DNA of 61,564 nucleotides, taken from Nitrosomonas sp. Nm132 (GTDB taxonomy: Bacteria > Pseudomonadota > Gammaproteobacteria > Burkholderiales > Nitrosomonadaceae). Below the pieces are notes generated by a model. It searched no databases and was not told the origin of the DNA. It was given only the letters and a program-made list of their open reading frames with translations. The translations under genes and the position numbers were made by a program. The stretch spans positions 1 through 61,564 of the forward strand of contig NZ_FNDH01000016.1 of assembly GCF_900100485.1 (NCBI RefSeq). Reading direction: 5' to 3'. Of this stretch, positions 56,414-61,564 are shown one piece after another. The stretch's first letter is position 1, and the number at the start of each line of letters is the position of its first letter.

Positions 56414-57715
56414 ATGGATTGGCTTAATCTGCCTGTTGCCAATGGTGCACGCGGTATCGTTCAACTGCCAGGTTCCAAAAGCATCTCCAATCGGATCCTT
56501 TTGCTCGCAGCATTAGCAAATGGTAAAACACTTGTTCGAGATCTGCTGATTTCCGATGATACGACACAAATGCTGAATGCGCTGCGAGCACTCGGGATTA
56601 CAATCAATCAAATCAGCAAGAATGATTTCAGCGTCGAAGGTGGAGGGGGAAAATTCCCTGTCAAACAAGCCGATTTGTTTTTGGGTAATGCTGGTACCGC
56701 TTTTCGGCCTCTTGTTGCTGTGCTTGCCATAATGGGTGGTCACTATCGATTGTCCGGCGTGCCACGCATGCATGAACGCCCAATTGCTGATTTAGTTAAT
56801 GCATTACGACAATTGAATGCCAGTGTTACTTACCTTGGAAATGAAGGTTTCCCACCATTAGAAATTAAGCCTGCTGAGATACAAAACAAAATAATTACAA
56901 TCAAGGGCGATGTTTCCAGTCAATTTCTCAGTGGACTTCTAATGGCATTACCATTAACAGGTGAAACTGCCACAATTATCGTAAACGGAACACTTATTTC
57001 AAAACCATATGTTGAACTCACCCTGGCTCAAATGGCGCGTTTTGGCATTCAAGTCACACAAGAAAATTGGCAACGTTTTACTTTGCCAGGCCCACAAACT
57101 TACAAGAGTCCCGGTGAAATAATTGTTGAAGGCGATGCCTCCTCAGCATCCTATTTTTTGGCTGCTGGAGCAATTGGTGGAGGGCCGGTACGCGTTGAAG
57201 GCGTTGGTATGGAGAGTTTACAAGGAGATATTCATTTTGCTGATGCGCTAGAAAAAATGGGCGCACATATCACAAAAGGGAAAAATTGGATTGAATCCTC
57301 TTTGCCAGCTCGTAATACCTCTAATCATCAATTGAAAGCTATTGATCTCGATTGCAATCATATCCCCGATGCAGCCATGACATTGGCCACAACGGCCTTA
57401 TTTGCAAAAGGAACAACGACACTCAGAAATATCGCAAGTTGGCGGGTAAAAGAAACCGATCGCATTTCAGCAATGGCAAAGGAATTACGTAAACTTGGGG
57501 CTCTGATTGAGGAAGGTAAAGATTTTATACGTATTACACCACCTGCCACTTCACTTACTCCCAATGCAATCATCGATACCTATGATGATCATCGTATGGC
57601 GATGTGTTTTTCACTTGTGTCTCTAGGTGCACCAGTACGCATCAATAATCCGGGCTGTGTTGTCAAAACCTTCCCAGATTATTTTGAAAAACTTGCGATG
57701 ATTATGCTTTCCTGA
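56414..57715 (+). CDS. aroA: 3-phosphoshikimate 1-carboxyvinyltransferase (EPSP synthase)
   Basis: 433 residues: [70 protein letters not shown] and [16 protein letters not shown]. It performs the sixth step of the shikimate pathway. The [11 protein letters not shown] motif has the class I form (GNAGTAMRPL). It precedes cmk by 37 bp, the usual aroA-cmk-rpsA-ihfB order. Confidence 0.97.
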   Translation: MDWLNLPVANGARGIVQLPGSKSISNRILLLAALANGKTLVRDLLISDDTTQMLNALRALGITINQISKNDFSVEGGGGKFPVKQADLFLGNAGTAFRPLVAVLAIMGGHYRLSGVPRMHERPIADLVNALRQLNASVTYLGNEGFPPLEIKPAEIQNKIITIKGDVSSQFLSGLLMALPLTGETATIIVNGTLISKPYVELTLAQMARFGIQVTQENWQRFTLPGPQTYKSPGEIIVEGDASSASYFLAAGAIGGGPVRVEGVGMESLQGDIHFADALEKMGAHITKGKNWIESSLPARNTSNHQLKAIDLDCNHIPDAAMTLATTALFAKGTTTLRNIASWRVKETDRISAMAKELRKLGALIEEGKDFIRITPPATSLTPNAIIDTYDDHRMAMCFSLVSLGAPVRINNPGCVVKTFPDYFEKLAMIMLS

Positions 57716-57752
57716 CGCTACAAATCTTCATATTTCTACTTAAGAGGTTTTC

Positions 57753-58424
57753 ATGGAAACTGGCGCTATTCCAGTCATTACTATTGATGGTCCCTCAGCT
57801 TCTGGTAAAGGTACAGTCGCACAACTCGTTGCCCAGAAACTTGCATTTCATTATCTTGATAGTGGAGCACTCTATCGCCTCGTAGCATTGATAGCAATGC
57901 GATCAAATACTGATTCTGCTAATGAGTTGGCCATAGCAAATATTGCTTTACATTTAGATGTAAATTTCTATGGCTCATCTATTCAATTAAATAGTGAGGA
58001 TGTCTCAGATGCAATTCGTACCGAAGAATGCAGTAAATTAGCCTCTGTTATTGCTGGTCAACCCGAAGTCAGAAGAGCATTACTACAGCGCCAACGAGCA
58101 TTTCTCCAACCACCTGGTCTGGTAACAGATGGCAGAGATATGGGCTCAGTTGTGTTTCCAGATGCTCCGCTTAAAATTTTTCTCACTGCAAGCGCCGAAG
58201 AACGAGCACAGCGACGCTATAAGCAGTTGATAGAGAAAGGAATAAATGCTAACATCCAAAGCCTATTGCAGGATATTTCCGAGCGTGATATGCGTGACAG
58301 TAATCGCGATACTTCTCCTTTAAAGCAAGAGACAGATGCAAAATTGCTAGATACAACTTTGCTCAGTATTGAAGAAGCTGTTAACGAGGTACTACGGCTG
58401 TACAATCAAATCTGCAAGAACTGA
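57753..58424 (+). CDS. cmk: Cytidylate kinase
   Basis: 223 residues: VITIDGPSASGKGTVAQLVA (P-loop), YLDSGALYRLVALIA, VTDGRDMGSVVFPDAPLKIF and LTASAEERAQRRYKQL, RDMRDSNRDTSPL. It phosphorylates CMP and dCMP. GAGG precedes ATG 57753. It stands between aroA and rpsA. Confidence 0.97.
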   Translation: METGAIPVITIDGPSASGKGTVAQLVAQKLAFHYLDSGALYRLVALIAMRSNTDSANELAIANIALHLDVNFYGSSIQLNSEDVSDAIRTEECSKLASVIAGQPEVRRALLQRQRAFLQPPGLVTDGRDMGSVVFPDAPLKIFLTASAEERAQRRYKQLIEKGINANIQSLLQDISERDMRDSNRDTSPLKQETDAKLLDTTLLSIEEAVNEVLRLYNQICKN

Positions 58425-58439
58425 ACTTGATAAAAAGAA

Positions 58440-58468
58440 GTTTTATTTTTTACACAATAAAATAAAAC
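58440..58468. promoter_or_regulatory. AT-only hairpin between cmk and rpsA
   Basis: GTTTTATTTT (58440-58449) and AAAATAAAAC (58459-58468) pair perfectly. It lies 16 bp after the cmk stop and within the 130-bp rpsA leader. It could be a weak terminator of cmk or part of the leader by which S1 controls its own synthesis. Confidence 0.35.
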
Positions 58469-58554
58469 CATATCATACAATTTAAGTAATTTTTTATTTA
58501 ACTAACTAACCATCTCATTTATGGGATGAAATTAAAATCGGGTAATTTTTTACA

Positions 58555-60273
58555 ATGACTATTGTTTCCAACATAACTCCTTCCTCAGAAAATTTTGCCA
58601 AACTCTTCGAAGAAAGTCTTACACGTAAAGAAATGCGTGTGGGAGAGGTCATTACTGCAGAAATTGTGCGTATTGACTATAACTTTGTAGTGGTCAACGC
58701 AGGCCTCAAGTCCGAGAGTTATATTCCTATTGAGGAATTTAAAAATGATAAAGGCGAGATTGAGGCTAAGGCGGGAGATTTTGTCAGTGTTGCCATTGAT
58801 GCCCTTGAGGACGGCTATGGTGAAACGCGCTTATCCAGAGATAAAGCCAGGCGATTAAATGCTTGGCATGATCTGGAAGAAGCTATGGAGAAAGGCACCA
58901 TCGTTAGCGGCATGGTCAATGGTAAGGTGAAGGGTGGGTTAACTGCCATGGTTAACGGAATTCGTGCGTTTCTGCCGGGCTCATTGGTAGATATTCGCCC
59001 TGTCAAAGACACTACTCCTTATGAAAATAAGGAAATGGAATTTAAAGTCATCAAGCTCGATCGTAAACGTAATAATGTCGTCATATCTCGACGAGCAGTA
59101 TTAGAAGAAACTCAAGGAGCAGACCGAGAATCTCTATTGGCAAACTTGCAAGAAGGCGCCATTGTGCATGGTATCGTTAAAAACATTACCGACTACGGTG
59201 CGTTTGTCGATTTAGGCGGAATAGATGGACTGCTTCATATAACAGATTTAGCTTGGCGTCGTGTAAAACATCCTTCTGAAATCATCAATGTTGGTGATGA
59301 AGTAACGGCCAAGGTACTTAAATTTGATCAAGAAAAAAATCGTGTTTCACTAGGCATGAAACAATTAACTGAGGATCCTTGGGTAGGTCTTTCAAGACGC
59401 TATCCTCCAGGAACACGCCTTTTTGGTAAAGTAACTAATCTTACAGACTACGGTGCCTTTGTAGAAATTGAGCAGGGAATTGAAGGATTAGTACATGTTT
59501 CAGAAATGGATTGGACCAACAAAAATGTCTATCCATCAAAAATAGTACAATTAGGTGATGAAGTAGAGGTCGTCATTATAGAGATAGATGAGGAACGTCG
59601 CCGCATCTCGCTTGGAATGAAGCAATGCAAACCTAATCCATGGGAAGAATTTGCAATGAGCCACGAAAAAGGAGACAAAGTAACTGGACAAATAAAATCT
59701 ATTACTGACTTTGGTGTGTTTATTGGATTACCTGGCAATATTGATGGTTTAGTGCATTTATCCGATCTCTCTTGGACTCAATCTGGAGAAGAAGCAATAT
59801 GTAATTATAAAAAAGGCGATGAGGTAGAAGCTGTTGTATTATCGATTGATGTCGAGAAAGAACGTATCTCGCTTGGAATAAAACAGCTGGAAGGAGATCC
59901 ATTTACTGTATATGTAGCAGCGCACGATAAAAATAGTATGATTAAAGGTATTGTAAAATCAATCGATGCCAAAGGTGCGGTGATTACTTTAACTGACGAA
60001 GTAGAAGGTTATTTACGAGCTTCTGAAATTTCTCGTGACAAAGTTGAAGATATACGAGCTCTTCTCAAAGAAGGGGATCAAATTGAAGCAATGATCATTA
60101 ATGTTGATCGTAAAAATCGCAATATCAATCTTTCTATTAAAGCAAAAGATCAATACGAGGAAAATAGTGCATTACAGATGGTAACTACCAAGACTCCTGC
60201 CAGTACAGGCACTACTAATCTGGGAGCATTACTCAAAGCTAAAATGGACAGTAAAAATTCTGAAGAACAATAA
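58555..60273 (+). CDS. rpsA: 30S ribosomal protein S1
   Basis: 572 residues with six S1 RNA-binding repeats at about 33-103, 121-184, 205-273, 290-360, 377-447 and 464-533; the later ones show [40 protein letters not shown] and [20 protein letters not shown]. It binds mRNA on the small subunit. No Shine-Dalgarno sequence is seen before ATG 58555, which is usual for rpsA, whose leader works by structure. ihfB follows 9 bp later. Confidence 0.98.
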   Translation: MTIVSNITPSSENFAKLFEESLTRKEMRVGEVITAEIVRIDYNFVVVNAGLKSESYIPIEEFKNDKGEIEAKAGDFVSVAIDALEDGYGETRLSRDKARRLNAWHDLEEAMEKGTIVSGMVNGKVKGGLTAMVNGIRAFLPGSLVDIRPVKDTTPYENKEMEFKVIKLDRKRNNVVISRRAVLEETQGADRESLLANLQEGAIVHGIVKNITDYGAFVDLGGIDGLLHITDLAWRRVKHPSEIINVGDEVTAKVLKFDQEKNRVSLGMKQLTEDPWVGLSRRYPPGTRLFGKVTNLTDYGAFVEIEQGIEGLVHVSEMDWTNKNVYPSKIVQLGDEVEVVIIEIDEERRRISLGMKQCKPNPWEEFAMSHEKGDKVTGQIKSITDFGVFIGLPGNIDGLVHLSDLSWTQSGEEAICNYKKGDEVEAVVLSIDVEKERISLGIKQLEGDPFTVYVAAHDKNSMIKGIVKSIDAKGAVITLTDEVEGYLRASEISRDKVEDIRALLKEGDQIEAMIINVDRKNRNINLSIKAKDQYEENSALQMVTTKTPASTGTTNLGALLKAKMDSKNSEEQ

Positions 60274-60282
60274 AGGACATCG

Positions 60283-60579
60283 ATGACGAAATCTGAATTG
60301 ATTGCCAAGCTTACTGCTCGATACCCTCAGCTCTTGGCAAAAGATACTGAGTTAGCCGTCAAAATGATACTTGATGCCATGGCTAATAGCCTCTCTAGAG
60401 GAGAGCACATTGAAATTCGTGGATTTGGAAGCTTTGATTTAAATTATAGACCAGCTCGTATTGGTCGTAACCCAAAATCCGGAGAAAAGGTTCACGTACC
60501 TGAGAAATATGTTCCACATTTTAAAGCTGGAAAGAAAATGCGTGAACGTGTTGATTTCCATCTTAAAGATGAATCATGA
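60283..60579 (+). CDS. ihfB: Integration host factor, beta subunit
   Basis: 98 residues: [42 protein letters not shown], then the DNA-contacting arm [19 protein letters not shown] with the intercalating Pro. It bends DNA together with IhfA. AAGGA precedes ATG 60283. Downstream of rpsA as in most Beta- and Gammaproteobacteria. Confidence 0.97.
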   Translation: MTKSELIAKLTARYPQLLAKDTELAVKMILDAMANSLSRGEHIEIRGFGSFDLNYRPARIGRNPKSGEKVHVPEKYVPHFKAGKKMRERVDFHLKDES

Positions 60580-60601
60580 TCAATTATTTAAAATGAGAAG
60601 G

Positions 60602-60652
60602 ATGCTCTTTCTTGCCTAAGAATCAAAATAATTCTTTATCAATGAAGAGCAT
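60602..60652 (+). terminator. Two-level stem-loop after ihfB
   Basis: An outer stem ATGCTCTT/AAGAGCAT (60602-60609, 60645-60652) encloses an inner AAGAAT/ATTCTT (60618-60623, 60631-60636); the T-rich ATCTTTATATTTT follows. It probably ends the rpsA-ihfB transcript and separates it from pyrF. Confidence 0.45.
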
Positions 60653-60730
60653 ATCTTTATATTTTAGAATTAAAGATTATGTATTTTTTATTTGACTCTT
60701 AAATATAATACTTTTTTTATTTCTGATTGC

Positions 60731-61441
60731 ATGAATAATCCTCGTATTATTGTTGCTCTTGATTTTTCCAATAAAAAACAAGCACTCGAATTAGCAGGTA
60801 AGCTAGATAAAAATTTATGCCGAATAAAAATTGGTAAAGAACTTTTCACCATTGCTGGTCCACAATTGATAGAACAATTGATGGCCTGCGGTTTTGAAAT
60901 TTTCCTTGATCTAAAGTATCATGATATTCCTAATACTGTAGCTGGCGCTTGTAGAGCAGCATCAGATCTAGGCGTATGGATGATTAATGTTCATGCGCTA
61001 GGAGGGAGAAAAATGCTCATTGCCGCTCAAGAAGCGCTCTCCACAAAAAAAACAAAACTAATCGCAGTAACTCTACTCACCAGTTTAAATAAGAGTGATC
61101 TCAATGAAATAGGTTTGAATGAAGAACCAATCAATATTGTGCAACGCCTTGCCTTACTTGCTAGCGATTGTGGTCTTGATGGTGTAGTCTGTTCTGCTCT
61201 GGAAGCACCGCAGCTTAGGGGAATCATTAAAAAAGACTTCTGTTTGGTAACGCCAGGAATTCGACCTCTTAATTGTAGTGCAAATGATCAGATGCGCATA
61301 ACAACACCTCAAGAAGCTATACAAAATGGTGCTAATTACCTGGTAATTGGTCGACCAATCACACAATCTCCCGATCCTCTCTTAGCGCTTCAGCGATTGA
61401 ATCATGAAATTGAAACAATCGGTTGTAATGATAGTAATTAA
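60731..61441 (+). CDS. pyrF: Orotidine 5'-phosphate decarboxylase
   Basis: 236 residues from ATG 60731 (MNNPRIIVALDFSNKKQ); a TTG 13 codons upstream gives an unfamily-like start. The active-site segment IFLDLKYHDIPNTVAGACRA holds the catalytic D-x-K-x-x-D, and LVTPGIRP plus YLVIGRPIT close the phosphate site. It makes UMP. In many relatives lapA and lapB stand between ihfB and pyrF; here they are absent. Confidence 0.95.
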   Translation: MNNPRIIVALDFSNKKQALELAGKLDKNLCRIKIGKELFTIAGPQLIEQLMACGFEIFLDLKYHDIPNTVAGACRAASDLGVWMINVHALGGRKMLIAAQEALSTKKTKLIAVTLLTSLNKSDLNEIGLNEEPINIVQRLALLASDCGLDGVVCSALEAPQLRGIIKKDFCLVTPGIRPLNCSANDQMRITTPQEAIQNGANYLVIGRPITQSPDPLLALQRLNHEIETIGCNDSN

Positions 61442-61472
61442 ACCTAAATTCCTCAGTTGAAGAACCGTAGAT

Positions 61473-61564
61473 TCAAATTCGAAGTGCAACTTTTGATGGC
61501 TGTTTAGTGTAACTTACCGACACTCCGAAGAATACCTCATGCGGAGTTCTAAATCCAAGTACTT
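61473..61564 (-). mobile_element. IS30-family transposase, C-terminal fragment (cut by window edge)
   Basis: The minus-strand frame from the window end to TGA 61473-61475 reads VLGFRTPHEVFFGVSVSY and ends VALRI, the characteristic end of IS30 transposases (N.RPRK.L.Y.TP.EVF). The rest lies outside the window. A likely inverted-repeat end follows near 61465-61490. Like the left edge, the contig ends in a repeated element. Confidence 0.8.

Overview
The window reads as a chromosomal contig from a betaproteobacterium, most likely a Nitrosomonas-like ammonia oxidiser (Nitrosomonadaceae). This is inferred from the gene set and order: tkt-gap-pgk-pyk-fba in one block, def-fmt-rsmB-DUF4390-ntrY-ntrX running away from LysM-dprA-smg-topB, rpsA-ihfB, thiD-thiE-hemL, a dihaem cytochrome c4, and AT-leaning composition. 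No ammonia-oxidation, RuBisCO, rRNA or tRNA gene is present, so the genus is not proven. Both window edges lie inside transposase genes (ISL3 family on the left, IS30 family on the right), as expected when an assembly breaks at repeated insertion sequences.

Left part (about 1-13.6 kb) is accessory-like. It has an ISL3 tail, about 1.2 kb without a recognisable gene, a YajD-like HNH nuclease, a MITE-like inverted repeat, a Y-family polymerase with an insertion, CorA, a 52-residue acidic small protein, a dead TIR-domain gene with two in-frame stops, the ovothiol pair ovoA-ovoB, a live orphan TIR-like (ThsB-type) gene convergent with it, an NhaC-type antiporter, a decayed IS5-family transposase, and a two-component pair (receiver-only regulator plus membrane kinase).

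Middle part (13.6-34.5 kb) is housekeeping: rph-rdgB-hemW, map, a SPOR-domain protein, cytochrome c4, thiD-thiE-hemL, rubredoxin-gloA, an RsmI-like methylase, apaG, trkA-trkH, a thioredoxin-like protein with an inositol-phosphatase-family protein, rsmE, argA, yggX, and ppk1 followed at once by a CYTH-CHAD protein (polyphosphate module).

At 34.5-35.7 kb is an insertion-sequence graveyard: an IS3-family element with a nonsense codon, frameshifts and a MITE-like insertion, abutting the 5' stub of an IS982-family transposase. Right of this come the carbon-metabolism block tkt-gap-pgk-pyk-fba (minus strand), the operon def-fmt-rsmB-DUF4390-ntrY-ntrX (minus), and LysM-dprA-smg-topB, aroA-cmk-rpsA-ihfB-pyrF (plus). 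NtrX has a degenerate AAA+ domain: no Walker A lysine, no Walker B aspartate and no sigma-54 loop.

No CRISPR array, prophage or complete transposon was seen. The most interesting items are the two TIR genes (one dead, one intact) flanking the ovothiol operon, the catalytically dead NtrX, the small acidic protein with a strong ribosome binding site, and several large inverted repeats that look like non-autonomous mobile elements.
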